DNA of 64,000 nt from Hymenobacter gummosus (GTDB taxonomy: Bacteria; Bacteroidota; Bacteroidia; Cytophagales; Hymenobacteraceae). Each line of letters opens with the position of its first letter. Positions within the stretch are counted from its first letter, which is position 1. A model generated the notes under the pieces. That model saw nothing but the letters and a program-made list of their open reading frames with translations. It searched no databases and had not been told where the DNA came from. Shown piece after piece: positions 15,379-25,564 of the stretch. The position numbers and the translations under genes were made by a program. The DNA is taken from positions 329,991-393,990 of the forward strand of contig NZ_RXOF01000006.1 of NCBI RefSeq assembly GCF_003970915.1, written 5' to 3'.

Positions 15379-16740
15379 ATGCCCTTGCCTTCCCTCACCG
15401 TTTTCATTGTCGAAGACAACGCCTGGTACAGCGAAATCCTGGCGTATAAGCTTTCCCAGAACCCGGACTACGCAGTCCGGCAGTTCGCCTCGGGCCGGGA
15501 CTGCCTCAAGCACCTGACCGAGGAAACCCCGGACCTGATAACGCTGGACTACTCCCTGCCCGATGGCTCGGGCGAGCAGATAATGGCCCAACTGCGCGAG
15601 CGGCTGCCGGAGGTGCCTATCATCGTTATTTCGGCCCAGGAAGACGTTGGCACGGCCATCGGCATGCTCAAGAAGGGTGCCTACGACTACTTCGTGAAAG
15701 ACGAGGAAACAGCCGAGCGACTCTGGTTCAGCGCCCAGAAGGTGCGCGAGCAGCTGGCCCTGCGCCGCGAAAACGCCCAGCTGCGCCAGCAGGTGGAGCA
15801 GAAATTCGACCCGGCCCGCTCCATCATTGGGGCCAGTCCCAAAGTGAGAGAGCTGCTGGCCCTGATCGAAAAAGCTGCCCGCACCAATATTACCGTGTCG
15901 CTCAGCGGCGAGACGGGCACCGGCAAGGAGCTGGCCGCCAAAGCCATTCACTTCCAGTCGGCGCGGCGCAACGGGCCGTTTGTGGCCGTGAACGTGGCCG
16001 CTATTCCGCGCGAGCTGATTGAGTCGGACTTATTCGGGCACGAGAAGGGGGCTTTTACCGGGGCCACCAACCGGCGCATCGGCTACTTCGAGCAGGCCCA
16101 CGGCGGCACCTTGTTTCTCGACGAAATTGCCGAGCTGGACCTGAACCTGCAGGCCAAGCTGCTGCGGGTGCTGCAGGAGCGGGAGCTGACGCGCGTGGGC
16201 GGCAGCAAAACCATCGAGTTCGACGCCCGCCTGATGGTGGCTACCCACCGCGACTTGGGCGAGGAAGCCAAGCAGGGCCGCTTCCGCCAAGACTTATACT
16301 ACCGCCTGCTGGGCCTGCCCATCGTGCTGCCGCCCCTGCGCGAGCGGGGTGCCGACACGGTGCTGCTGGCCGAGGCCTTTCTGCGCGAGTTCTGCGTGCA
16401 AAACTCCCTGCCCCAGATGCGCCTGTCCGAAGCGGCCCGCCAGAAGCTGCTGCAGTACACCTTCCCCGGCAACGTGCGCGAGCTGAAAGCCGTGATGGAT
16501 TTGGCCGCCGTGCTGTCGGACGGCGAAACGGTGCAGCCCAAGGATTTGTCCTTGCGCAACAGCATCGTGCCCGAGGGCGAAAGCACCGAGCCGGAGTCCT
16601 TGCGCGAGCAGATAGCCCGCATTGTGCAAACTCACCTGGACGCCCACAACGGCAATATTTTGCACGTAGCCAAGCTGCTGAAAATCGGAAAGTCGACCAT
16701 TTACCGTATGATTCAGAGCCAGGAGGTGCGCGTACGCTGA
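15379..16740 (+). CDS. Sigma54-dependent response regulator, NtrC family
   Basis: A 453-residue transcription activator: receiver domain (VFIVEDN; phospho-acceptor D57 in LITLDYSLPDG), linker helix, AAA+ domain (Walker A GETGTGKE 177-184; sigma54-contacting GAFTGA 224-229; LFLDEIAEL Walker B) and C-terminal Fis-type HTH (HVAKLLKIGKSTIYRMI). Phosphorylation should drive oligomerisation and open-complex formation at sigma54 promoters. The start MPLPSLTVFIVEDN removes a non-homologous extension. The hybrid kinase gene starts 37 bases downstream, so the two form a likely two-component pair. Confidence 0.95.
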   Translation: MPLPSLTVFIVEDNAWYSEILAYKLSQNPDYAVRQFASGRDCLKHLTEETPDLITLDYSLPDGSGEQIMAQLRERLPEVPIIVISAQEDVGTAIGMLKKGAYDYFVKDEETAERLWFSAQKVREQLALRRENAQLRQQVEQKFDPARSIIGASPKVRELLALIEKAARTNITVSLSGETGTGKELAAKAIHFQSARRNGPFVAVNVAAIPRELIESDLFGHEKGAFTGATNRRIGYFEQAHGGTLFLDEIAELDLNLQAKLLRVLQERELTRVGGSKTIEFDARLMVATHRDLGEEAKQGRFRQDLYYRLLGLPIVLPPLRERGADTVLLAEAFLREFCVQNSLPQMRLSEAARQKLLQYTFPGNVRELKAVMDLAAVLSDGETVQPKDLSLRNSIVPEGESTEPESLREQIARIVQTHLDAHNGNILHVAKLLKIGKSTIYRMIQSQEVRVR

Positions 16741-16777
16741 GGCGCCCCGCCCGGGTGGCTTTTTTTACGCGTGACTT

Positions 16778-19700
16778 ATGAGTTCTGAAGTAGCAAGACA
16801 CGACCGGCACCAGTCGGCGCGCACGCGCCGCTGGCTGCTGGACCGCCAGGGCCGCCGCGCGGCCGAGCACCAACTTACCGCCGTGCAGGCCGAATTCGGG
16901 GCGCTGCAGCAGCAGATGGAGCAGCAGCGCGCCGCCACGGCCGCCCAGCTCAACCTGCTGCTGCAAACCCTGCCCTCGGCCGTGCTGGCCGAGACGCCCC
17001 AGCGCCAGGTGGTGCTCGTCAACCAGCTGTTCTGCGACCTGCTGGGCCTGCCCGAGGCGCCGCTGACGCTGCCCGGCCAGCACACCGCCGCCGTGCTGGC
17101 CCGCGCCGCCAATGCCCCCCACGACGCGGCCGCTTTTGCCGCCTGGATGGAGCAGACCGTGGCTGGCCAGCCTAGCCCCGACCTGCCCACCTTCGAGCTG
17201 CCCGACGGCCGCATCGTGCAGCCCCACTATCTGCCGCTGCACCAGGGCCCGGCCGTGGCCCTGCACCTGTGGAACTTCGAGGACGTGACCGAGCAGCAGC
17301 TGGCCCAGCGCCGCATCCGGCAGCTCTCCAACCTCTCCGCGCAAAGCCCCAACCCCATTCTGACGGCCGACGCGCAGGGCCGGCTGCAGTACGCCAACAC
17401 CGCCGCCGGCCCGGTGTGGCAGGCCCTGACCGCGCCCGGCAACCGGGAATCGGCCGACTTTCTGCGCCGCATCATCGCCGAGGCCGTGGCCGCGCAGCGC
17501 CCCCGCACCACCGAGTACCCCATCGACGGGCACTTCTACATCTGGACGGTGGTGCCGCTGCCCGCCCAGGGCCAGGCCAACGTGTACCTGACCGACATCA
17601 GCGTGCGGCGCCGGGCCGAAGCCGAGCTGCGCCGCAGCCAGCACCTGCTGGCCCGCATCAACGATACGCTGCCCACGCTGGTATTTCTGAGCGACACCCT
17701 GCAGCAGCGCCTGCTCTACTGCAACGACCAGGTGGAAGCCGTGCTGGGCTACCTGCCTGCCGAGCTGCAGCACCGCGACGCGGCCACCCTGCGCCAGCTG
17801 GTGCACCCCGACGATTTGCCCGGCCTGCTCGCCCGCTTCCGCCAGTACCCCCAGCTGGCCGATGGCAGCCTGCTCGAAGCCGAGGCCCGCCTGCAGCACC
17901 GCGACGGCACTTGGCGCTGGCTGCTGCTGAAAATTACCGTGTTCGACCGCGACGACCTCGGGCGGGTGCGGCAGGTGGTAGGCTCGGCCGAGGACATTAC
18001 GGAGCGCCACCAGGCCGTGGAGGAGCTGGCCCACAGCCGCCGCTTCCTGGCCCAGGTATCGGATACGGTGCCCAACCTGATTTACCTCTACGACATCCAG
18101 CAAGGGCAGAACCTCTACTGCAACCAGCAGCTGCACGCCCTGCTGGGCTACGAAGTCAGCGAGATACAGGCCATGGGCACCGCTATGTTCGGCAGAATAG
18201 TAGCCCCCGATGACCAGCCCGTGCTGCAGGCTCACCAGGACCGGCTGCGCCGGGCCCAGCCCGGGGTGCTGCACACCACCGAGTACCGTGTGCAGCACCA
18301 AAATGGCTCCTGGCGCTGGCTGCGGCTGCGCGAAAGCGTGTTTGCCCGCGACGAGGAGGGCCGCCCCCGCGACATCATCGGCTCGGCCGAAGACGTGACC
18401 CAGCAGAAGCTCGACGAGGCCGAGCGCCAACGCGCCCGCGCCCGCACCGCCGAGCAGAGCCGCCTCGTGCGCCAGGTTATCGACTCGGTGCCGCACCTGG
18501 TGTACCTCAAGGACGTGGCCGGGCGCTACATCCTGGCCAATCAGGCCACGGCCGACCTGTTCGGTATTTCGGTGGAAGACCTCATCGGGCGGCGCCTGGA
18601 GGAGTTGCACCGTATGCCGGTGGACGTGGAGCGCTACCGCCGCCAGGACCAGGAAGTTATCCGTACCGGCCGCCACCTGGCGCTGGAAGAAACCTTCGTG
18701 CGCACCGACGGGGAGGTGCTCTGCTTCCACAGCATCAAGCGGCCCTTCGTGCAGGACGACGGGCAGGTGCTGGTGCTCGGCGTCGACAGCAACATCACCG
18801 AGCTGAAGCGGGTGCAGCAGGCCCTGCACACGGCCAAGGAGGCGGCCGAGGAAAACGCCCGCGTCAAGCAGGAATTCCTGGCCAACATGAGCCACGAGGT
18901 GCGCACCCCGCTCAACGGCATCCTGGGCATGGCCGGGCTGCTGGCCAAAAGTCCGCTCGACGACACCCAGGGCCACTACCTTACGCTCATCCGCCAGTCG
19001 GCCGACCACCTGCTGGTGGTCATCAACGACGTGCTGGCGGCGGCCCAGCTGGGCTCGGGCAAGCTGCGCCTGGAGTACATTCCCTTCGACCTGTACGCCC
19101 TGCTGCGCGACACGCTGGAGGCCCAGCAGCTGCGCGCCGCCGAAAAGCACATCAGCCTGCACCTGGAGCTGCCCGCCACCCCGGATGCCCCGCCCCTGGT
19201 GCTGGGCGACCCGCACCGCCTGCGCCAGATTGTGCTGAACCTGCTCGGCAACGCCATCAAGTTCACCGCCGAGGGCCACGTCACGCTCAGCGGCCACTGG
19301 GTGACGGACGGGCACGCGGCCGTCACCTTTCACCTGGCCGTGCAGGACACCGGCATCGGCATCAACCCGCAGCAGCTGGCCACCATCTTCGAGCCGTTTA
19401 CCCAGGCCTCGGCCAGCACGGCGCGCGAGTACGGCGGCTCGGGGCTGGGCCTGAGCATCAGCCGGGGGCTGGTGGAGCTGCTGGGCGGCCACATCTGGGC
19501 CGAAAGCGCCCCGGGTGCGGGCAGCACCTTCCACGTGGAGCTGCCGCTGCCGCCCGCCCAGAACGTGGCCCTCGCCGCCCCCGCCACGCCCGCCCTGGCG
19601 CCGCACCTGCCGCCCTGCCGGGTGCTGCTGGCCGAAGACAACCCCGTCAACCAGCTGCTGGCGGCCACGCTGCTGCGCAGTTGGGGCGCCCAGGTCGACA

Positions 19701-20401
19701 CCGCCGTCAACGGCCTGCAGGCCCTGGAGTGCTTCGACGAGCAGCACTATGACGTGGTGCTGATGGACATTCAGATGCCGGGCATGGACGGCATTACGGC
19801 CGCCCGGCAGATGCGCAGCCACCCCGACCCTACCCGCGCCCGCACGCCCGTGGTGGCCCTCACGGCCCACGCCCTGCCCGGCGAGGCAGCCCGCGCCCGG
19901 CAGGCCGGCTTCGTGGGCTACGTGTCGAAGCCCTTCCAGGAGGAAAAGCTGCTCAGCGTGCTGCAGCAGGTGCTCACGCCCTCCGTCGACGTGCCGGCCC
20001 CTCCCGCTCCCTACCCGGCCGCGCCACCCGCCCCGGCCTCCGCCGCCGCCGAGCCGCCGCCCCTGGACCTGGCCCCGCTACGCCGCCTGGCCGACGACGA
20101 CCCGGGCTTTCTGCGCAAGCTGGCCGAGCTGTTTGTGCGTACCACCCCGCCTACGCTGGAAAAGATGCGCCGGCACCTGGACGAGCAGAACTGGTCCGCA
20201 CTGTCGGCCGACGCCCACTTCCTGAAAAGCTCGGTGGGCGGCATCGGGCTGCAGGCGCTGCTGCCCAGCCTGCGCCAGCTGGAAGCCGCCGGCCAGTCGG
20301 GGGCCGCGCCCGATGCGGCCCAGCTTCGCCCGCTGGTGGAGCAGGTCGGCGGGGTATTTGCCCAGGCCGTCGAGCAGATGCGCCGCGAGTACCTGAGCTG
20401 A
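16778..20401 (+). CDS. Multi-PAS hybrid sensor histidine kinase with receiver and Hpt domains
   Basis: A 1207-residue cytoplasmic kinase with no membrane segment. A coiled-coil N-terminus (20-65) is followed by about five PAS-like modules (60-175, 180-285, 290-415, 420-545, 560-685), HisKA with H706 in [12 protein letters not shown], HATPase (N-box around 821-825, [15 protein letters not shown]), a receiver with D997 ([13 protein letters not shown]) and a proline/alanine-rich linker leading to an Hpt domain with H1147 ([13 protein letters not shown]). This is a complete His-Asp-His relay whose last histidine could pass phosphate to D57 of the upstream regulator. Two PAS modules carry the WRWL-x-S-AED PAC signature. 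The signal sensed is unknown. Confidence 0.94.
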   Translation: MSSEVARHDRHQSARTRRWLLDRQGRRAAEHQLTAVQAEFGALQQQMEQQRAATAAQLNLLLQTLPSAVLAETPQRQVVLVNQLFCDLLGLPEAPLTLPGQHTAAVLARAANAPHDAAAFAAWMEQTVAGQPSPDLPTFELPDGRIVQPHYLPLHQGPAVALHLWNFEDVTEQQLAQRRIRQLSNLSAQSPNPILTADAQGRLQYANTAAGPVWQALTAPGNRESADFLRRIIAEAVAAQRPRTTEYPIDGHFYIWTVVPLPAQGQANVYLTDISVRRRAEAELRRSQHLLARINDTLPTLVFLSDTLQQRLLYCNDQVEAVLGYLPAELQHRDAATLRQLVHPDDLPGLLARFRQYPQLADGSLLEAEARLQHRDGTWRWLLLKITVFDRDDLGRVRQVVGSAEDITERHQAVEELAHSRRFLAQVSDTVPNLIYLYDIQQGQNLYCNQQLHALLGYEVSEIQAMGTAMFGRIVAPDDQPVLQAHQDRLRRAQPGVLHTTEYRVQHQNGSWRWLRLRESVFARDEEGRPRDIIGSAEDVTQQKLDEAERQRARARTAEQSRLVRQVIDSVPHLVYLKDVAGRYILANQATADLFGISVEDLIGRRLEELHRMPVDVERYRRQDQEVIRTGRHLALEETFVRTDGEVLCFHSIKRPFVQDDGQVLVLGVDSNITELKRVQQALHTAKEAAEENARVKQEFLANMSHEVRTPLNGILGMAGLLAKSPLDDTQGHYLTLIRQSADHLLVVINDVLAAAQLGSGKLRLEYIPFDLYALLRDTLEAQQLRAAEKHISLHLELPATPDAPPLVLGDPHRLRQIVLNLLGNAIKFTAEGHVTLSGHWVTDGHAAVTFHLAVQDTGIGINPQQLATIFEPFTQASASTAREYGGSGLGLSISRGLVELLGGHIWAESAPGAGSTFHVELPLPPAQNVALAAPATPALAPHLPPCRVLLAEDNPVNQLLAATLLRSWGAQVDTAVNGLQALECFDEQHYDVVLMDIQMPGMDGITAARQMRSHPDPTRARTPVVALTAHALPGEAARARQAGFVGYVSKPFQEEKLLSVLQQVLTPSVDVPAPPAPYPAAPPAPASAAAEPPPLDLAPLRRLADDDPGFLRKLAELFVRTTPPTLEKMRRHLDEQNWSALSADAHFLKSSVGGIGLQALLPSLRQLEAAGQSGAAPDAAQLRPLVEQVGGVFAQAVEQMRREYLS

Positions 20402-20495
20402 GCTGGGGTTTCGGGGTTGGGCGGGCCTGCGTACCGGGCCTGCCACCCCGACGCCGTTTTCGCGTATGCAGGGCCACACTCCTTTGCTCGTTCCT

Positions 20496-20921
20496 ATGTC
20501 TTCCCCCCGATTCTGGCTGCTGGCCCTGCTGCTGGTAGCCACCCTGGCCAGCAGCTGCGCCCGGCGGCGCCGCGCCAAGGCCGATACCGCCGTCAGCACG
20601 CCCACCGAAACCCGCACGCCCGAGGAAATCCGCCGCGAAAACGTGCGCGACCTGGCCTCCGTCATGGCCGAGGAGCTGAAGCTGACCGACGACCAGACCT
20701 CCCGCATCCGCCGGGTGCTGGCCGCCACCGTGGAGCAGGTCAACGCCGCCCAGACCAAGGCTGGCACCGACAAAGCGGCCCTGACCACCGCCCTCAAGCG
20801 CATCAACGCCGCCTCGGAAGCCCAGCTCCGGCAGATCATGACCCCGGCTCAGTACCAGCTCTACCAGCAGCGCAAGCCCCAGATTCAGCAGAAGCTGCGC
20901 GAGCAGCGGGCCACCAACTAA
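20496..20921 (+). CDS. Small lipoprotein, Spy/CpxP-like (tentative)
   Basis: A 141-residue protein with a lipoprotein signal (MSSPRFWLLALLLVATLASSC, lipidated Cys21) then an Arg-rich patch. The mature part is helical and charged, with ELKLTDDQTSRI and IMTPAQYQLYQQRKP, which resemble the LTxxQ-type motifs of Spy/CpxP periplasmic proteins. It lies 94 bases after the hybrid kinase and may belong to the same stress-sensing unit. Envelope-stress binding is inference; no enzyme motif is present. Confidence 0.7.
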   Translation: MSSPRFWLLALLLVATLASSCARRRRAKADTAVSTPTETRTPEEIRRENVRDLASVMAEELKLTDDQTSRIRRVLAATVEQVNAAQTKAGTDKAALTTALKRINAASEAQLRQIMTPAQYQLYQQRKPQIQQKLREQRATN

Positions 20922-20934
20922 CCGCGCTCCGGCC

Positions 20935-22032
20935 ATGAAACGCCCTACGCCCTGCCTGCTGCGCTTCGAGCCGGCCCACAGCACCGGCGCCTCCGGCACC
21001 CACGTGCGCGACGCGCTGTCGTCGGTGCTGCGCGTGGGCGACAACCTCTGGCTGGCCGGCGACGAGTGCGCCTCCCTGGAACGCCTGCGCCGGCAGCCCG
21101 ATGGCTCCTTCGGGCAGCACGTCACCTTTGCCCTGGGCGAATTCCTGGACCTGCCCGCCGGCCCCGACGCGGAAGTCGACATCGAGGGCATTGCCGAGGC
21201 CGACCACTACCTCTGGGTGGTCGGCTCGCACAGCCGCAAGCGCCGGCAGCCCAAGCCCGAGCACCCCGACCCGGCCAAGCAGCTGCAGAAGCTGGCCCAG
21301 GTGGAGTCCGACGCCAACCGCTACCTGCTGGCCCGCATTCCGCTGCTGCCCGACCCGGCCACCGGCAACTACGAGCTGCACCGCCACGCCCCGCACCCCA
21401 CCCGCCCCGGCCACACCCTGCGCGCTGCCCAGCTGCGCGGCGACGCGGCCACCAACGACCTGCTGCGCCTGCTCCGCCGCGACGAGCACCTGGGCCCCTT
21501 CCTGAGTATTCCGGGCAAGGACAACGGTTTCGACATCGAAGGGCTGGCCGCGGCCCCCGACGGGCGGCTGTTTCTGGGCCTGCGCGGGCCGGTGCTGCGG
21601 GGCTGGGCGGTGGTGCTGGAAATCAAGCTGCGCGAAGACAAGCACGGCCGCCTGCGCCTGGCCAAGCTGCCCGGCACCCCCAACCGCTACCACAAGCACT
21701 TCCTCGACCTGCACGGCATGGGTCTGCGCGAGCTGCGCCTCGTCGGGCCCGACCTGTACCTGCTGGCCGGCCCCACCATGGACCTCGACGGCACCATTGC
21801 CGTGTACCGCTGGGCCGGGGCCACCCGCTCGCACACCGACCACGTGCTGCACCCGCCCAACAGCCTGAAACGGCTGTTCGACGTGCCCCACCGCCCCGGC
21901 CGCGACAAAGCCGAGGGTATGGCCGTACTGGATGCCCACCACCTGCTGCTGGTGTTCGACTCGCCCGCCGACACGCGCAAACCCACCGCCGACGCCGTGG
22001 TGGCCGACGTGTACACCATGAGCGGCCGGTAG
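20935..22032 (+). CDS. DUF3616 domain-containing protein
   Basis: A 365-residue cytoplasmic-looking protein with no signal peptide. It carries the DUF3616 layout: a start with SSVLRVGDNLWLAGDE, then EVDIEGIAEADHYLWVVGSHSRKR, DNGFDIEGLAAAPDGRLFLGLRGP and a C-terminal KAEGMAVLDAHHLLLVFDSP. The alternating DIEG/PDGRLFLGLRGP blocks look like beta-propeller blades, as in esterase-like phytase-related proteins. The biochemical role is not known. It starts 13 bases after the lipoprotein gene and may share its transcript. Confidence 0.85.
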   Translation: MKRPTPCLLRFEPAHSTGASGTHVRDALSSVLRVGDNLWLAGDECASLERLRRQPDGSFGQHVTFALGEFLDLPAGPDAEVDIEGIAEADHYLWVVGSHSRKRRQPKPEHPDPAKQLQKLAQVESDANRYLLARIPLLPDPATGNYELHRHAPHPTRPGHTLRAAQLRGDAATNDLLRLLRRDEHLGPFLSIPGKDNGFDIEGLAAAPDGRLFLGLRGPVLRGWAVVLEIKLREDKHGRLRLAKLPGTPNRYHKHFLDLHGMGLRELRLVGPDLYLLAGPTMDLDGTIAVYRWAGATRSHTDHVLHPPNSLKRLFDVPHRPGRDKAEGMAVLDAHHLLLVFDSPADTRKPTADAVVADVYTMSGR

Positions 22033-22228
22033 CATACTGTACTTGAACGTCCTTCAGAGCGCAGCGAAGACCCGAAGGACGGTCTGGAATAATTGCACCA
22101 GCCCCGGCGGCGCGGGAATTTCGGCGTGTCAGGCAACGCTTGCCGCTGCCCCGGCATCTGGCGCAGCGTGGCCGCTGCTTCGTGCGCGGCGGCTGCTGTT
22201 GCCTTCCCTGCACGGTTTCGCCACCGCT

Positions 22229-22774
22229 ATGATCAAACAACCCCTCCCCGCCCTGCTGCTGGCCGGCGCGCTGCTGACGGCCGCCCCGGCCAGCGCCCAG
22301 GCCCCGGCCGCCGAGGTCCAGGCCCTTACCAAGCGCCTCAACGAGCTGCTACGCGACCCGAATGCCAAGGAGCACACCGAAGTGCTGGTGTCGCTGGCCG
22401 ATTGCGGCGTGCGGCAGACGGTGCGCAAGTACCGCAGCCCCGGCACCGACGGCAGCCTGAACATTTCGGTGAGCAACAGCAAAAACGGCAGCAACTGGGG
22501 GGTGAAATCCAACGACAAGGTGGAGCTGGAGTTGAACCTGGGCCTCGACTGGAGCGAAATCGGGGCGGTGAGCTACCAGCCCAGGACCGACGAGGAATCG
22601 GGCCGGCCGTACTACGAGCTGAAGCTGCTGCGCCGCCCGGCCGCCGCGGGCGGCAACTCCTCGGGCCTCGACGCCATTTCGCTGCCGCTCTACACCCAGG
22701 ACGAAAAAGCCGTAGCCGACGTGGTGCGCCGCCTGGGCGCGGTGCGGCGGCAGTGCAGCGGGCAGAAGGGCTAG
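22229..22774 (+). CDS. Secreted protein of unknown function
   Basis: A 181-residue protein with a signal peptide (MIKQPLPALLLAGALLTAAPASAQ). The mature part has two helical segments flanking a beta-rich core containing SLNISVSNSKNGSNWGVKSND and a free cysteine (LADCGVRQ). No family is recognised. The ATG at 22229 is preferred over an upstream in-frame ATG at 22043 because it begins the signal peptide. The 196-base leader contains a GTCCTTC/GAAGGAC palindrome near 22050-22080. Confidence 0.75.
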   Translation: MIKQPLPALLLAGALLTAAPASAQAPAAEVQALTKRLNELLRDPNAKEHTEVLVSLADCGVRQTVRKYRSPGTDGSLNISVSNSKNGSNWGVKSNDKVELELNLGLDWSEIGAVSYQPRTDEESGRPYYELKLLRRPAAAGGNSSGLDAISLPLYTQDEKAVADVVRRLGAVRRQCSGQKG

Positions 22775-22832
22775 GCCGGCCCGAACGGCGGCGTTTCGCG
22801 TACCTTTCGGCCCACACCTACTGCCTTTCGTT

Positions 22833-23366
22833 ATGGCCGATACCGCTTTGGTTCGCACCCCGGAGTCCCGGCACCGCATCTATTTTCAGGACTGCGACCA
22901 GCTGGGCCACCTCAACAACGTCCGCTACCTCGACTACTTCCTCAACGCCCGCGAGGACCACGTCATCCGCCACTACGCGCTGAATATGGGGCAGCTGGCC
23001 CGGGAGCAGCGCGCCGCCTGGGTTATCACCAAGCACCACCTGAGCTACCTCAAGCCCGCTAACCACGGCGAGCAGGTGCTCATCCGTACCCAGCTCATTC
23101 ACTTCGACAACTCCCGCCTGGTGGTGGAAATGCAGATGCTCGACGCCGACGGCCTGCGCCTGAAAGCCCTGTTGTGGTCGGAAATGGCCTTCGTGGACCT
23201 GACCACTGGCAAGCGCGCCGAGCACTCCGACGCCCTGATGGACCTGCTGGAGCAAGTCGACGTGGACGACGTGGACTACCACCCCGACGGCTTCGATGAG
23301 CGCAGCGCCGAGCTGCGCCGCCACTTCAAGCAGCAGCGCCGGGCCGCCGGGCAGGTCGAAGAATAG
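22833..23366 (+). CDS. Acyl-CoA thioesterase, 4HBT hotdog fold
   Basis: A 177-residue hotdog-fold protein of the YbgC/FadM type, predicted to hydrolyse acyl-CoA thioesters in the cytosol. The signature YFQDCDQLGHLNNVRYLDYF contains the active-site Asp and the GHxNN motif; HLSYLKPANHGEQV and FVDLTTGKRAEHSD follow as in relatives. A charged C-terminal tail (~30 residues) extends beyond the core. A near-consensus -7 box (TACCTTTC) is 28 bases upstream. Chain-length preference cannot be judged. Confidence 0.88.
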   Translation: MADTALVRTPESRHRIYFQDCDQLGHLNNVRYLDYFLNAREDHVIRHYALNMGQLAREQRAAWVITKHHLSYLKPANHGEQVLIRTQLIHFDNSRLVVEMQMLDADGLRLKALLWSEMAFVDLTTGKRAEHSDALMDLLEQVDVDDVDYHPDGFDERSAELRRHFKQQRRAAGQVEE

Positions 23367-23410
23367 CCTTTTGCCGATAACCCCGCGGCCGCGGCCGCCG
23401 TTAAGCCAGA

Positions 23411-23445
23411 ACCGGAACCACCCCCCGCGGGTGGTTCCGGTTTTT
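23411..23445 (+). terminator. Rho-independent terminator after the thioesterase gene
   Basis: Perfect 11-bp arms (23411-23421 and 23431-23441) with a 9-base loop and a T-run, 44 bases after the thioesterase stop. It separates that gene from the PfpI gene. Confidence 0.85.
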
Positions 23446-23478
23446 CGTTTCCACACCACCCCAAAACACCCCGTTACC

Positions 23479-24033
23479 ATGAGCATCTTCGGCAATGACC
23501 CGCTGAAAGGCAAACACGTGGCCGTGCTGGCCACCGACGGCTTCGAGCAATCCGAGCTGGAAAAACCCGTCAAGGCCCTGAAAGACGCCGGCGCCGACGT
23601 CCACATCGTGTCCCTGAAAAGCGGCTCCATCAAGGGCTGGGACCAGAAAGACTGGGGCGACAAAGTGCAGGTTGACAAAACCCTGGACGAAGCCCGCCCC
23701 GCCGACTACGACGCGCTGGTGCTGCCCGGCGGCCAGATGAACCCCGACATCCTGCGCACCGAGCCCAAGGCCGTGCAGTTCGCCGCCGATTTCGTGAGGG
23801 CCGGCAAAGTGGTGGGCGCCATCTGCCACGGCCCCTGGCTGCTGGTGGAGGCCGACGTGGTGCGCGGCAAAAACGTCACCAGCTGGTCCAGCCTCAAGAC
23901 CGACATCAAAAACGCCGGCGGCCGCTGGGAAGACGCGGAGGTCGTCGTCGACGGCAACCTGATTACCAGCCGCAACCCTAGCGACATCCCCGCGTTCAAC
24001 AATAAACTGATCGAGAAGATCGGCGGCCAGTAA
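23479..24033 (+). CDS. DJ-1/PfpI family protein (type 1 glutamine amidotransferase fold)
   Basis: A 184-residue protein with an N-terminal VAVLATDGFEQSE (E23) and nucleophile elbow GAICHGPWLL (C116, H117), giving the Glu-Cys-His set of PfpI/YhbO proteins. Relatives act as protein or nucleotide deglycases, chaperones or peptidases in stress; which applies here is unknown. The start at 23479 is chosen because the upstream extension is a different-composition shadow overlapping the thioesterase gene. It is flanked by terminators on both sides, so it is monocistronic. Confidence 0.92.
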   Translation: MSIFGNDPLKGKHVAVLATDGFEQSELEKPVKALKDAGADVHIVSLKSGSIKGWDQKDWGDKVQVDKTLDEARPADYDALVLPGGQMNPDILRTEPKAVQFAADFVRAGKVVGAICHGPWLLVEADVVRGKNVTSWSSLKTDIKNAGGRWEDAEVVVDGNLITSRNPSDIPAFNNKLIEKIGGQ

Positions 24034-24063
24034 CCCTTGCCCCGAGCGCCTCACTCTGTAAAG

Positions 24064-24105
24064 CAACCGCCCGGCCGCCCTTTAGCGACCGGGCGGTTGT
24101 GTTTT
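24064..24105 (+). terminator. Rho-independent terminator after PfpI gene
   Basis: Perfect 11-bp arms (24064-24074 and 24089-24099) with a 14-base loop, followed by TGTTTT. Confidence 0.8.
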
Positions 24106-24167
24106 GGGGCTGTTCAGGAGGTCCTCCGAACGTTATAGCCCTGCGAGACATCTTGCCAGACAGTAGT

Positions 24168-25553
24168 TTATTCCCGGCCCAGCCGGGCCACGTACCGTTG
24201 CCCGGCCCGGTCGTACACGGTGAGCAGGTACACTCCCGGCGCGACGCCGGCCAGCGGCAGTTCCCAGGTGGCTGCCCCGGCCACCGTAGCCGTGGCGGGC
24301 CAGCGCCGCACCAGGCGCCCGGTCAAGTCCAGCAGTTCGGCGGTGGTAGCCGAAGGGTGGGGCGGCCGTACGCGCAGCAGCATCTGGCCCGCTCCCGCAG
24401 GGTTGGGCCAGGCTTGCAGCGGGCCCACTGCCGGGCGCCGCGGCGCCGATGTCGCCGTTACGGTGGCCCAGGGCCGCAGGGCCAGTAGTCCCACGTCGGT
24501 GCGTCCGATGGGTCCCTGCCAGGCCGAGGCGGCCACTACGTAGGCACCAGTGGCAGCATCTACGGCCAGTCCGCCGATATCGGTGTGGTAGCCGCGCTGC
24601 AGCAGGGTGTCGCGCAGCTGCCGCCCCTGCGGGTCCAGCTTGTGCACCGATATTTCCCGGGCCCCGTTGGTGTAGTTCTCGCCCAGCATTACGTAGTGGT
24701 TGTCGGTAGTCAGGCGCACCAGCCGGGCCGTGGGCAGCAGCTGGTAGTAGCGCAGCTGCCGCGTCCAGACCGTATCCATGTTCAGGTCGAACTTGGCTAA
24801 GCGTCCGCCGCAGGCTAAGATATAGCCAGGCTCAGCTAGTGAGAGGGAGTAAAACCCGGTGATGTTTGCGGGGCATTGCTTAAAACGTATAATATTCCCT
24901 GTATCATCCATGAAATAGATCTTGGATGTTGCTGGATTATAACTCGGGGAACCCAACCAGAATCCCCCAGGCACTTTCAAGATTGTCTGCGCGCAGAAGG
25001 CTGTAATGCTTTGCTGCAGCGTTTGCCCGTTTGCAGTGAGGCGCAACATCTGGCAGTGTGTATTTATCTCGCCTGTTAAGACAAAATCGTTGCTCACACC
25101 CAATGTCATGTCGTAGAATCTATCATTGGTAGGGCCACGAAATTTCTTGCTCCACAGGGAATCTCCGCGGCTGTTCGTATTTATCATCAGCAGAAATGCA
25201 TCCGAGTCGAATGGGTTATTCAAATCCAGGAGCCCATTTCCAGTAACCAGCACTCGACCAGCGTTGTCCTCACAGGCGCGACCCGTGTATAGAAGGCCAA
25301 ACCCCCGGATGGCGTACTTACGAGTCCACAAAGTGTCGCCCTGCGTGTTGGTGCGGATGAGCAAGACCCGGGCCGGTGCTTCCTGCCGACCGACGAGCAG
25401 ATACCCCCCGGCGCGCAGCGGCAGCATGTCGGAGCAGAAGTCGTTGGTGGTGGCGGTGCCGTAAGCGCGCTGCCATAAGATTTGCGCCCGGGCAGCCGGG
25501 GCGCTGACCAGCAGCGTAACCAGCCACCAGCCAAGAAGTGCGAAGCGAAGCAT
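24168..25553 (-). CDS. T9SS cargo protein, delta-60-like repeat domain
   Basis: A 461-residue secreted protein: signal peptide (MLRFALLGWWLVTLLVSAPAARAQ), then blade-like repeats with the pattern W-x-(R/K)-x-Y/F-G and G-D-(T/S)-L-W-(T/S)-(R/K)-K found in delta-60-type beta-propeller surface proteins, and a T9SS type A sorting domain from about LQAWPNPAGAGQMLL to the end. Codon bias in the middle third (24820-25230) is clearly weaker than in the flanks, which suggests recent divergence or acquired sequence. The start lies 12 bases after the metalloprotease stop, so the two are probably cotranscribed. Confidence 0.87.
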   Translation of the reverse strand: MLRFALLGWWLVTLLVSAPAARAQILWQRAYGTATTNDFCSDMLPLRAGGYLLVGRQEAPARVLLIRTNTQGDTLWTRKYAIRGFGLLYTGRACEDNAGRVLVTGNGLLDLNNPFDSDAFLLMINTNSRGDSLWSKKFRGPTNDRFYDMTLGVSNDFVLTGEINTHCQMLRLTANGQTLQQSITAFCAQTILKVPGGFWLGSPSYNPATSKIYFMDDTGNIIRFKQCPANITGFYSLSLAEPGYILACGGRLAKFDLNMDTVWTRQLRYYQLLPTARLVRLTTDNHYVMLGENYTNGAREISVHKLDPQGRQLRDTLLQRGYHTDIGGLAVDAATGAYVVAASAWQGPIGRTDVGLLALRPWATVTATSAPRRPAVGPLQAWPNPAGAGQMLLRVRPPHPSATTAELLDLTGRLVRRWPATATVAGAATWELPLAGVAPGVYLLTVYDRAGQRYVARLGRE

Positions 25554-25564
25554 ACGCCGGGGAT

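Noticed and set aside
16241-19870. 1209-codon open frame antisense to the hybrid kinase gene
   Set aside because: A by-product of strong GC3 bias: it has no signal, domain or start context, and its sequence is Gly/Val/Gln/His-rich as expected from the reverse of a real gene.
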